Origin: an uncultured Mediterranea sp.
GTDB lineage: Bacteria; Bacteroidota; Bacteroidia; Bacteroidales; Bacteroidaceae
NCBI GenBank assembly: GCA_946007445.1
Contig: CAMGAL010000079.1
Location: 1 to 8,642, forward strand
DNA length: 8,642 nt
Reading direction: 5' to 3'
The translations under genes and the position numbers were made by a program. This document shows positions 1 through 6,004 of the stretch, piece by piece. The notes under the pieces are model-generated. The model was not told the DNA's origin, did not search any database, and worked only from the letters and a program-made list of their open reading frames with translations. Numbering within the stretch: the first letter of the stretch is position 1; every line of letters starts with the position of its first letter.

Positions 1-967
1 GTGGTGCAAAGGCCCTTACGCAGTCCATGGACTCTCGAGCTCTATCTAGACACTCCTGGATGGACTTCTCCGGCTCGATAATCTGGATGGCGAAGGCGGC
101 GTTGGTCAGGATGCACTGACGCTGCGCCGGGGTGGCGGTGCCCTGCAGCACGTTGTCGAAGATGTGGGCGGCCTCCTCCTTGGTGGCACCTCCCTGCAGC
201 TCGACGGGGCTGACGGGCGTGAAGCCCAGCTCCTGGGCGGTGTAGATGTGCTCGTAGTTGCGGGTGGTGACCTTGAACTCGCTCGTCAGTGATATTTCGT
301 CGTAGCCGTCGAAGCTGTTGACCACGGCAAAGTCAATGCCCAACTTGTAGAACACATTGGTGTAGAGGCGCATCTGGGCGAGGTCGGCCACGCCGAGCAG
401 CTGGTAGGCCGGGCGGCAGGGATTGACCAGCGGACCCAGCAGGTTGAAGAGGGTGCGCACACCCAGGGCCTTGCGAACGGGGCCTACGAACTTCATGGCC
501 GGATTGAACAGCTGGGCGTGCAGGTAGGCCATGTTGCACTCCTCCAGGCTGCGGCGCAGCTGGTCGGCATCGTTGGTGAAGCGCACGCCGTGCTGCTCGA
601 TGACGTTGCTGGCACCGCTCACCGAGGTGGCTCCATAGTTGCCATGCTTGGCCACCTTATAGCCGGCTCCGGCCACCACAAAGCAGGCGCAGGTGGAGAT
701 GTTGAAGGTGTTCTTGCCATCGCCGCCGGTGCCCACGATGTCGAGCACGCGATAGGGCGAGAAGTCAATGGGTACGCGGGTCTCCATCAGGGCTTCACGA
801 AAGCCCAGCAGTTCGTCGACGGTGATGGTGCGCATCCTGAAGACGGTCAGCAGGGCGGCTATCTGGGCTTCGGGATATTGTTCGCGGGTGATGTTGAGCA
901 GGATTTGCTTGGTCTCTTCCGATGTGAGCTCTTCGCCGTGGAAGAGTCGTTCAAGAATCTGTTTCAT
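1..967 (-). CDS. trpD: Anthranilate phosphoribosyltransferase TrpD, C-terminus cut by the window edge
   Basis: TrpD transfers phosphoribosyl from PRPP to anthranilate, the second step from chorismate to tryptophan, in the cytoplasm. The frame opens at ATG 967-965 and stays open for 322 codons to the left edge. The family is usually about 330 residues, so only around ten are missing. Visible motifs are the PRPP loop GTGGDG (residues 79-84), NIST (89-92), KHGNYGATSVSG (107-118), where anthranilate and PRPP bind, RTLFNLLGPLVNP (171-183) and the acidic pair in GYDEIS (221-226). It follows trpG by 17-18 bases on the same strand, so it is co-transcribed and governed by the leader upstream of trpB. 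No obvious Shine-Dalgarno is seen. The C-terminal segment ECLDRARESMD fits the family's last helix, so I see no frame break. Identification is very secure. Confidence 0.96.
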   Translation of the reverse strand, partial: MKQILERLFHGEELTSEETKQILLNITREQYPEAQIAALLTVFRMRTITVDELLGFREALMETRVPIDFSPYRVLDIVGTGGDGKNTFNISTCACFVVAGAGYKVAKHGNYGATSVSGASNVIEQHGVRFTNDADQLRRSLEECNMAYLHAQLFNPAMKFVGPVRKALGVRTLFNLLGPLVNPCRPAYQLLGVADLAQMRLYTNVFYKLGIDFAVVNSFDGYDEISLTSEFKVTTRNYEHIYTAQELGFTPVSPVELQGGATKEEAAHIFDNVLQGTATPAQRQCILTNAAFAIQIIEPEKSIQECLDRARESMDCVRAFAP

Positions 968-985
968 AGTTGGATTTGTCTGATG

Positions 986-1555
986 TTATACGTGTTGAAT
1001 GAAGTTCTGTAGGATGCGACGGCCGTCGGGGGTCAGTACCGACTCGGGGTGAAACTGGATGCCGTGTATGTCCAGTTCACGGTGGCGCAGAGCCATGATC
1101 TGTCCTTCGTCGCTGACGGCGGTGATGGCCAGGCAGGAGGGGAATGCCTCGGTATCGACTACCCAGGAGTGGTAGCGTCCTACGGCAATCTCAGCTGGAA
1201 GTCCCTCGAACAGGTAGTCGGTCTCGTCGGTCAGGTGGGCGGGTGTCTGTACGCCGTGGAAGACTTCGTTCAGGTTGGTGAGCCGTCCGCCGAACACCTG
1301 TCCGATGGCTTGGTGGCCCAGGCAGACACCCAAGATAGGCTTGCGCCCGGCGTAGGTGCGGATGGTGTCGAGCAGCAGGCCGGCCTCTTCGGGGATGCCC
1401 GGTCCGGGCGAGAGGATGATTTTGTCAAACTGTTCCAGCTCCTTCAGTTGGAAGCGGTCGTTGCGCAGCACGGTGACCGTGGCGCCAAGCTCTTTCACCA
1501 GGTGGCTGAGGTTGTAGGTGAAGGAGTCGTAGTTGTCTATGATGACGGTTTTCAT
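986..1555 (-). CDS. trpG: Anthranilate synthase glutamine amidotransferase subunit TrpG
   Basis: This is the class I glutamine amidotransferase subunit that supplies ammonia to TrpE for making anthranilate from chorismate. At 189 residues it is the normal length for a stand-alone TrpG; the protein begins MKTVIIDNYDSFTYNL. The catalytic triad is visible as Cys78 in GVCLGHQ, His169 and Glu171 in QFHPES. The SPGPG oxyanion loop (49-53) and GRYHSW (126-131) are also present. The ATG overlaps the trpE stop codon in an ATGA, which suggests translational coupling and equimolar subunits. The same subunit can serve p-aminobenzoate synthesis (PabA) in some bacteria, but position between trpE and trpD makes the tryptophan role the natural call. 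Confidence 0.96.
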   Translation of the reverse strand: MKTVIIDNYDSFTYNLSHLVKELGATVTVLRNDRFQLKELEQFDKIILSPGPGIPEEAGLLLDTIRTYAGRKPILGVCLGHQAIGQVFGGRLTNLNEVFHGVQTPAHLTDETDYLFEGLPAEIAVGRYHSWVVDTEAFPSCLAITAVSDEGQIMALRHRELDIHGIQFHPESVLTPDGRRILQNFIQHV

Positions 1556-2952
1556 AATACTTCTGCTATCTGAATGGCTTTCTTCAAAGCCCCTAATTTG
1601 TTGTTCACTTCTTGTAACTCATACTCTTCGTTGCTCTTGGCCACGATGCCGCCGCCGGCCTGGAACCACAGGGTGCCGTTGCGGCTCACGAAGGTGCGGA
1701 TGGTGATTGCCTGGTTGAGGCTGCCGTTCAGCCCGACGTAGCCTTTGCAGCCGCCGTAGGCACCGCGGTGGTGGGGCTCCAGTTCGCTGATGATCTGCAT
1801 GGCACGCACCTTGGGCGCACCGCTCAGGGTGCCGGCGGGGAAGGTGTCGATGAAGGCCTTGATGGGGTCGGCTCCTTCGTCCAGCTCGCCGCTGACGCGG
1901 CTCACCAGGTGGATGACGTGGCTGTAGTACTGCATGTCTTTGTAGAAGTCCAGGTGGACGTTGTGGCAGTTGCGGCTCAGGTCGTTGCGCGCCAGGTCCA
2001 CCAGCATCACGTGTTCGGCGTTCTCCTTGGGGTCGTCGTGCAGGTACTGGGCGTTGCGGGCATCCTGCTCGGGGTCGCCCGTGCGGCGGGTGGGGCCGGC
2101 TATGGGGTCGATGTAGGCTAGCCGTCCCTCAATGCGGCAGTGCGTCTCGGGCGAGGAGCCGAAGATGCGGAAGCCGCCGAAGTCGAAGTAGAAGAGGTAG
2201 GGCGAGGGGTTGATGCTACGCAGGGCGCGGTAAAGCTTGAAGTCGTCGCCCGTGAAGCGCTGCTCAAAGCGGCGCGACAGCACAATCTGGAACACGTCGC
2301 CCCGCAGGCAGTGGGCGATGCCCTGGCGGATGTTCGCCTTGTGCTGCTCGTCGGTCAGGGGCGAGGTGGTCTCGCCTACGGCGTGGAAGGTGTATTCGCT
2401 GTAGTTGCGGTTGTGGATGGCTGCCTGTACGCGGTCCAGTCCGCTCTCCTCGCCGGGAGCCTGCATCTCCAGCAGCATCATCTCGTTCTTGAAGTCGTGG
2501 AAGATGATGAGGTACTTGTAGAGGATGTAGAGAGCGTCGGGGGCGTCGTTCTTGGCTTCGGTGCTGTCCTTCACGGGGATGTGCTCGAAGTAGTGCACGG
2601 CGTTGAACGAGGTGTAGCCATACACTCCGCAGTAACTGCTGTAATCGCCCTCCACCCTAAAGTGACCTAAGAACTCGTTGAGTGCCTGCTCCACGGGATA
2701 GTCGTTGCCGATGGGGTGCGTTTCGCGGCTGCCGTCGGGCAGGGTGAAGCAGGCCTCGCCATGCTCCAGGCTGAAGCTGGCCAGCGGACAGAGCCCGATG
2801 AACGAGCGGTTGTTCTCACTGCCGTGATAGTCGGAACTCTCCATCAAGGCACTCTGAGGAAAGGTGTCGCGCACCTTCAAGTAGGTACTGACCGGCGTAT
2901 GCAGGTCGCCCAGCAGGGTGCGGGTCTGAATGTGGTATTGGAATGTTTTCAT
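1552..2952 (-). CDS. trpE: Anthranilate synthase component I TrpE
   Basis: TrpE converts chorismate to anthranilate using ammonia from TrpG, the committed step of tryptophan synthesis. I take the start as ATG 2952-2950 (466 residues). A TTG one codon earlier is possible but has no better ribosome site. Numbering from that ATG: LMESSD (36-41) and NPSPYLFYF (248-256) correspond to the feedback tryptophan pocket; GDVFQIVLS (218-226), GSSPE (265-269), PIAGPTRRTG (283-292), HVMLVDLARNDLSR (314-327), TFPAGTLSGAPK (370-381), GAYGG (397-401) and QAGGGIVA (431-438) are the chorismate-binding core. The conserved LxES and NPSPY elements imply the enzyme keeps allosteric inhibition by tryptophan. A 126-base repeat-bearing gap separates it from trpB, and its stop codon overlaps the trpG start. 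Confidence 0.96.
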   Translation of the reverse strand: MKTFQYHIQTRTLLGDLHTPVSTYLKVRDTFPQSALMESSDYHGSENNRSFIGLCPLASFSLEHGEACFTLPDGSRETHPIGNDYPVEQALNEFLGHFRVEGDYSSYCGVYGYTSFNAVHYFEHIPVKDSTEAKNDAPDALYILYKYLIIFHDFKNEMMLLEMQAPGEESGLDRVQAAIHNRNYSEYTFHAVGETTSPLTDEQHKANIRQGIAHCLRGDVFQIVLSRRFEQRFTGDDFKLYRALRSINPSPYLFYFDFGGFRIFGSSPETHCRIEGRLAYIDPIAGPTRRTGDPEQDARNAQYLHDDPKENAEHVMLVDLARNDLSRNCHNVHLDFYKDMQYYSHVIHLVSRVSGELDEGADPIKAFIDTFPAGTLSGAPKVRAMQIISELEPHHRGAYGGCKGYVGLNGSLNQAITIRTFVSRNGTLWFQAGGGIVAKSNEEYELQEVNNKLGALKKAIQIAEVL

Positions 2953-2996
2953 CAATTTCAGTTTTTATTTGAAGTTTCTTTTCTATTGAAATTTGT

Positions 2997-3074
2997 AGGA
3001 GTTAAAGGAGTTATCGGCCCTCTCAGGCCTAAGGAGTTAAAGTCGATACTCCTTCTAACTCTCCTTTTTCTCCT
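2997..3074. repeat. GGAG/CTCC inverted-repeat cluster in the trpB-trpE gap
   Basis: The 126 bases between trpB and trpE hold several copies of a short motif in both orientations. AGGAGTTAA is followed directly by AGGAGTTAT (2997-3014). AAGGAGT (3031-3037) and ACTCCTT (3048-3054) form a 7-bp stem with a 10-base loop. GGCC (3016-3019) and GGCC (3026-3029) can pair over six bases, and further CTCC copies follow to about 3074. In the minus-strand mRNA this would give a small cluster of hairpins. No run of U follows a strong stem, so I do not call a terminator. It may be a dispersed intergenic repeat or an mRNA processing or stability element; which one cannot be told from one copy. Confidence 0.6.
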
Positions 3075-3078
3075 TTCG

Positions 3079-4266
3079 TTAAGGCAAAGCCGGAACTTGC
3101 CTCAGGTAAGTCTCAATGTCTTTGTCGCCGCGGCCCGATACGGTCAGCACCACCACGTCCTGCGGACGGAAGTGCATCTTCTCCAAGGCTCCCAAGGCAT
3201 GGGCGCTCTCCAAGGCCGGGATGATGCCCTCCAGTCGGGTCAGCTCGTAGGCAGCCCTGACGGCCTCGTCGTCGTTGACAGGCACCACTATGGCCCGCTT
3301 CTGTGCCGCCAGGTTGGCGTGCATGGGGCCGATGCCGGGATAGTCCAGTCCGGCCGAGATGGAGTAGGGCTCCTCTATCTGTCCGTCCTCGTTCTGGATG
3401 ACGTAGGTACGCGCGCCGTGTATGATGCCCATCTTACCCAAGGCGATGGTGGCGGCGGTCATGCCGCTGTCCACCCCTTTGCCTCCCGCCTCGGCCAGGA
3501 CAATCTGCACCCGTGGGTCGTCCACATAATGGTAGATGGTGCCGGCGGCGTTGCTTCCTCCGCCCACGCAAGCCATCAGGTAGTCGGGGCAGTCGCGCCC
3601 CTCCTGCTCCAGCAGCTGCTTCTTGATCTCCTCGCTGATGACCGACTGCAGGCGGGCCACCATGTCGGGGTAGGGGTGAGGGCCTACCGTGGAGCCTATG
3701 ATGTAGTAGGTGTCGGCCGGGTGGCAGCACCAGTCGCGGATGGCCTCGTTGGTGGCATCCTTCAGCGTCATGTTGCCGCTGGTCACGGGCACCACCGTGG
3801 CTCCCAGCATCTTCATCTTCTCCACGTTGATGTGCTGGCGTTCCACGTCGGTCTTGCCCATATAGACCACGCACTCCATGCCGGTCAGGGCGCAGACGGT
3901 GGCCGTTGCCACCCCATGCTGTCCGGCTCCCGTCTCGGCAATGATGCGCGTCTTGCCCATGCGGCGTGCCAGCAGTATCTGGCCGATGGTGTTGTTTATC
4001 TTGTGGGCACCCGTGTGGTTCAGGTCCTCGCGCTTCAGGTAGATTTTGCAGCCGTATCGCTCGGATAAGCGGTGTGCCAGGTAGAGGGGCGAGGGGCGCC
4101 CCACATAGTCGCGCAGCAGTTGGTGAAACTCGCGTAGGAACTCATCGCTCTGCAGCACCTTCAGGTAGTTGCAGCGCAGCTCTTCCACGCATTTGTGGAG
4201 TATCTCGGGGATGTATGCTCCTCCGAACTCTCCGTAATAGCCTTCTTCGTTTACTAAATAGCTCAT
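3079..4266 (-). CDS. trpB: Tryptophan synthase beta subunit TrpB
   Basis: TrpB is the PLP enzyme that condenses indole with L-serine to make tryptophan, normally in an alpha2-beta2 complex with TrpA. At 395 residues the length is standard. Key elements are HTGAHKINN (84-92) with the PLP lysine Lys89, ETGAGQHG (111-118) with the catalytic Glu111, the phosphate-binding GGGSNA (235-240), SAGLDYPG (304-311) and SGRGDKD (377-383). The N-terminus YYGEFGGAYIPE is typical of TrpB1, the TrpA-partnered form. It is the first structural gene of the operon, ahead of trpE, an order familiar from Bacteroides; trpA would lie beyond the left edge. About 220 bases of leader with a Trp-codon peptide and a terminator precede it, so its transcription is probably set by attenuation. 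Confidence 0.97.
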   Translation of the reverse strand: MSYLVNEEGYYGEFGGAYIPEILHKCVEELRCNYLKVLQSDEFLREFHQLLRDYVGRPSPLYLAHRLSERYGCKIYLKREDLNHTGAHKINNTIGQILLARRMGKTRIIAETGAGQHGVATATVCALTGMECVVYMGKTDVERQHINVEKMKMLGATVVPVTSGNMTLKDATNEAIRDWCCHPADTYYIIGSTVGPHPYPDMVARLQSVISEEIKKQLLEQEGRDCPDYLMACVGGGSNAAGTIYHYVDDPRVQIVLAEAGGKGVDSGMTAATIALGKMGIIHGARTYVIQNEDGQIEEPYSISAGLDYPGIGPMHANLAAQKRAIVVPVNDDEAVRAAYELTRLEGIIPALESAHALGALEKMHFRPQDVVVLTVSGRGDKDIETYLRQVPALP

Positions 4267-4316
4267 TTTCTTATGTTTTTATTCGTTCTTCTCTGTTTGG
4301 GTGGGTGTATGTATCG

Positions 4317-4349
4317 AAAAAGCCCTGTCGCAAGTGCGACAGGGCTTTT
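4317..4349 (-). terminator. Intrinsic terminator in the trp leader (attenuator)
   Basis: In the minus-strand transcript AAAAGCCCTGTCGC and its perfect complement flank a four-base loop, giving a 14-bp GC-rich stem that runs into a five-U tract (4321-4317). It lies about 50 bases upstream of the trpB start codon and about 54 bases downstream of the leader-peptide stop. Because it lies inside the leader of the operon it can only be regulatory: it would end transcription unless prevented. The stem is nearly symmetrical, so it could also act on plus-strand transcripts, but no gene ends there from that side. Confidence 0.9.
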
Positions 4350-4402
4350 CGTGTCTCTTTATTCTATATGGCTTTCGAGTACTTACACAACGGCTCTGCT
4401 CC

Positions 4403-4465
4403 TTACGACTTCTTGAGTTGTAACGGGCGCCACCACCAAAATGTATGTACCATAAATGTTCTCAT
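4403..4465 (-). CDS. trpL: trp operon leader peptide with three tandem Trp codons
   Basis: A 20-codon frame, ATG 4465-4463 to TAA 4405-4403, encodes MRTFMVHTFWWWRPLQLKKS. Codons 10-12 are TGG TGG TGG (4438-4430). It begins about 20 bases after the likely transcription start and is followed by an intrinsic terminator and then trpB. This is the arrangement of classical ribosome-mediated attenuation, where scarce charged tRNA-Trp stalls the ribosome at the Trp codons and changes leader folding so that transcription continues. Three consecutive Trp codons in a chance 20-codon frame are very unlikely, and the position is exactly right. The peptide itself probably has no function after synthesis. 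The start has an A-rich upstream stretch instead of a clear Shine-Dalgarno. Confidence 0.92.
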   Translation of the reverse strand: MRTFMVHTFWWWRPLQLKKS

Positions 4466-4490
4466 TGACTTTTTGTTTTTAATTCCGCTG

Positions 4491-4521
4491 CAAAGTTATA
4501 CACTTTGTTTTTTATCTCCAA
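4491..4521 (-). promoter_or_regulatory. Promoter of the trp operon
   Basis: On the minus strand TAACTTTG (4498-4491) matches the Bacteroides -7 consensus TAnnTTTG exactly. A TTGG (4521-4518) lies 19 bases upstream as a -33 box (consensus TTTG, three of four). Transcription would begin near 4485, roughly 20 bases before the leader peptide. No other TAnnTTTG match is seen between here and trpB. Confidence 0.8.
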
Positions 4522-4779
4522 TAGTTGGCGGCGATTTTTTTTTTCGAAGAAGGAGAATAGATTATGCTACAGGACGATTGATGTTCATGATATCCTCAAT
4601 GCTCCTGCGAACGTTTTGTTTATCTGCTGGTTGATAAAATCCCAGTTCTTGTCTATGGCACTCATGATTGTTTGATTGTCCTTTGTGGAAAGACTTGAAT
4701 AGGCTATTATTTATTCGGTAAAAATACGACAATCTACAGACAAAACCAAATAAGTTCCCTGATTTTCGCTCCAAATCAT
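4522..4779. other. Divergent intergenic region between the trp operon and the DUF6266-like gene
   Basis: This AT-rich stretch has no convincing gene. It holds a run of ten T on the plus strand just outside the trp promoter (about 4535-4544), a possible 26-codon minus-strand frame (listed separately), and a weak minus-strand promoter-like pair, TTTG then 20 bases then TATTTTTA, at about 4719-4750. The rightmost part feeds the plus-strand promoter ahead of the next gene. I see no tRNA, no riboswitch fold and no operator-like palindrome. Confidence 0.5.
4585..4665 (-). CDS. Doubtful 26-codon reading frame upstream of the trp promoter
   Basis: ATG 4665-4663 opens a short frame beginning MSAIDKNWDFINQQINKTF and ending at TGA 4587-4585. 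The composition (charged, amphipathic) looks protein-like rather than random. A neighbouring frame picks up as RRSIEDIMNINRPVA and stops at TAA 4564-4562, so a single frameshift near 4610 would join the two into about 34 residues. A promoter-like TTTG, 20 bases, TATTTTTA lies about 55 bases upstream. I do not recognise the peptide. It could be a degraded gene end, a small protein or chance. Confidence 0.25.
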   Translation of the reverse strand: MSAIDKNWDFINQQINKTFAGALRIS

Positions 4780-4787
4780 TATCTTTG
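4780..4787 (+). promoter_or_regulatory. -7 promoter box of the DUF6266-like gene
   Basis: TATCTTTG matches the Bacteroides TAnnTTTG -7 consensus. The start codon at 4815 lies about 27 bases downstream, leaving a short leader. I see no good TTTG at the expected 19-20 bases upstream, so the -33 box is weak. The box contains the TTG at 4785, which argues against that TTG being a translation start. Confidence 0.6.
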
Positions 4788-4814
4788 CGTACAAACTTAA
4801 AAATCGATAGCGCT

Positions 4815-5453
4815 ATGGTAAAAAGAAACAAAAACGGATTTTTGACCGGACGGATGGGAATGGAGGTTTATCGCGAATTAGACGGGAAGCAGATTGTGCA
4901 GAGTATGCCTATGCGCATCAAGGATGCCAAGACACCGGCACAGGAGGCGCAACGGGCACGTATGCGCAGTCTCTTGTTGGCCTATAGATATCTGAAACCG
5001 GCCCTGCCGGGCTGCTTCGAAGGGGGACTGAAGGGAAGGATGATGTATGCCGAGTTTGCCCATTTCAACCTGATGCTCAATCTGCCCGGACTGACTAAGA
5101 GGGACTATATGGGACCTTTGAATGGTCCGGATCTGTATCCCTATGTCGTGTCTAATGGCTCCTTGCCGCCCCTGAATGTGAGGATGGAAGAGGGTCGCCT
5201 GCGCTTCGACATGCTGCAGGAGGAGTGGAAGCCGGAGGACGTGTTGCGCTGCATCCATTTGGACTGTGTGAAAACGAGGGCGGATAGTGACTGGTTTTAC
5301 ATTCAGTGTCGTTTTGAGGACGAGGTTGTCTATTGTCCGATGACCCGTGTCGTGGAGTCTGCCCCCTTGCTGCCGGGTGCCCACACCTACGTCCATCTGC
5401 GTCCGGCTGGCGACAAATCCCTCGCCTCGACACAGTCGCTGCTGCTCCTTTGA
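4815..5453 (+). CDS. DUF6266-like protein of unknown function
   Basis: A 212-residue soluble-looking protein with no signal peptide and no membrane segment. I chose ATG 4815 because the earlier in-frame TTG at 4785 lies inside the promoter box. The first 50 residues (NGFLTGRMGMEVYRELDGKQ, then VQSMP and KTPAQEAQRARM) resemble the N-terminal pattern of DUF6266-type Bacteroidetes proteins: a glycine-rich start, a GKQ-VRS-P segment, then a proline-glutamine helix that ends in basic residues. The middle contains FAHFNLMLN (81-89), and the rest looks beta-rich. Those proteins are often small single genes of unknown role; some are linked to phage-like regions, but nothing phage-like is visible here. 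It stands alone under its own promoter, divergent from the trp operon. The family assignment is by pattern memory and only moderately sure; the gene itself is very likely real. Confidence 0.75.
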   Translation: MVKRNKNGFLTGRMGMEVYRELDGKQIVQSMPMRIKDAKTPAQEAQRARMRSLLLAYRYLKPALPGCFEGGLKGRMMYAEFAHFNLMLNLPGLTKRDYMGPLNGPDLYPYVVSNGSLPPLNVRMEEGRLRFDMLQEEWKPEDVLRCIHLDCVKTRADSDWFYIQCRFEDEVVYCPMTRVVESAPLLPGAHTYVHLRPAGDKSLASTQSLLLL

Positions 5454-5461
5454 CCCTATCC

Positions 5462-5670
5462 TGACTCATAGATGACTCCTTATTTCCTCCATACTAACTC
5501 ATATTCTCCTCTATGGTGCCTTCGGATTGAGTTCGGATTGAGTTCGGATTGACTTCGGTTTCCAACCGAACTCACACCGAACTTACACCGAAGGGATAGC
5601 GGCCTGACTATGGACTTACCATGGAGAGGGTAAGGCGTTACCAAGTAGTCAGCTATGAGGGAGCTACCGG
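5462..5670. repeat. Array of 11-base units arranged as a long inverted repeat
   Basis: From 5462 the sequence can be cut into about nineteen consecutive 11-base units, many of them starting TNAC or TNAG (TGACTCATAGA, TGACTCCTTAT, TAACTCATATT, TGAGTTCGGAT twice, TGACTTCGGTT). After the centre at about 5561-5563 the units become their own reverse complements (TCACACCGAAC, TTACACCGAAG, TTACCATGGAG, TCAGCTATGAG). The outer ends match at 12 of 13 bases (CTCATAGATGACT at 5465-5477 against AGTCAGCTATGAG at 5647-5659, inverted), and the centre forms a 7-bp stem TTCGGTT/AACCGAA over a 3-base loop. A transcript or single strand could fold into a long hairpin with mismatches every 11 bases. No convincing gene occupies the region. 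Its function is unknown. Confidence 0.8.
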
Positions 5671-5709
5671 GCAACAGACGTTGGTTTGCTAAAATACTGC
5701 ATCCGAACA

Positions 5710-5740
5710 TTTGCTTTTTGCGGATAAATGGTTAACTTTG
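5710..5740 (+). promoter_or_regulatory. Promoter of the DUF3791-DUF3990-DUF3791 module
   Basis: TTTG (5710-5713), 19 bases, then TAACTTTG (5733-5740) is a full match to the Bacteroides -33/-7 promoter. Transcription would start near 5746, about 37 bases ahead of the ATG at 5783. The rest of the gap to 5782 is an A-rich leader with no further structure. Confidence 0.82.
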
Positions 5741-5782
5741 CAAGGTGTAATCCTAATTTTTAACAAGAAGTCGGAAACGGAC

Positions 5783-6004
5783 ATGAAAATGAACAATCAG
5801 AATTTGGACTTCGTGACGTACTGCATTGGCAACCTTTCGCGCCGATTGGGACTCAGTGCCGGGGAGGTGTATCAACGCCTCCTGTCATCAGGCATCCTTT
5901 CCGGTTATATCATTCCTTGTTACGATGTACTCCATTCGTTCAGCAAGGAGTATCTGATGGAAGATTTGACGAGCTATATGAAAGAGAAAGGAGTGCTTGC
6001 TTGA
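5783..6004 (+). CDS. DUF3791 protein, first copy
   Basis: A 73-residue protein that matches the DUF3791 pattern: a helical CIGNLSRRLGLSAGEVYQRL segment (14-33), then GYIIPCYDVLHSFSKEYLMEDL (41-62) and a charged tail ending KEKGVL. I place the start at ATG 5783, after the promoter; an in-frame TTG at 5711 falls inside the -33 box and is excluded. The stop TGA overlaps the next ATG by one base (TGATG), so translation of the DUF3990 gene is probably coupled. In Bacteroides and Firmicutes such small proteins sit next to DUF3990 genes, an arrangement that resembles a toxin-antitoxin or effector-partner pair. The role itself is not established here. Confidence 0.85.
   Translation: MKMNNQNLDFVTYCIGNLSRRLGLSAGEVYQRLLSSGILSGYIIPCYDVLHSFSKEYLMEDLTSYMKEKGVLA

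Noticed and set aside
25..50. Four six-base palindromes that are common cloning sites (CCATGG, CTCGAG, GAGCTC, TCTAGA) within 26 bases, like a vector polylinker.
   Set aside because: The bases stay in the trpD frame and encode a segment that fits the family's last helix (ECLDRARESMD), so natural sequence is the simpler explanation.
518..1012. Long plus-strand open frame opposite trpD, and similar ones opposite trpG, trpE and trpB.
   Set aside because: They lie antisense to clearly identified enzymes in GC-rich coding DNA, have low-complexity Val/Gly/Ala-rich translations, and match no family.
3966..4634. Plus-strand open frame running across the trpB start and trp leader.
   Set aside because: It crosses the attenuator hairpin and promoter, has no ribosome site, and its translation shows no domain.
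4562..4831. 89-codon minus-strand frame overlapping the start of the DUF6266-like gene.
   Set aside because: Its upstream half covers another gene's promoter and start in antisense and has no family character; only the last 15 or so residues look protein-like and are discussed with the tiny frame.
5462..5670. The repeat array as a CRISPR locus.
   Set aside because: Units are 11 bases with no spacers of constant length, the second half is inverted, and no cas gene is present.
5480..5710. 76-codon minus-strand frame across the 11-base array.
   Set aside because: It is a by-product of the repeat array having no stops in that frame; the translation is not protein-like.
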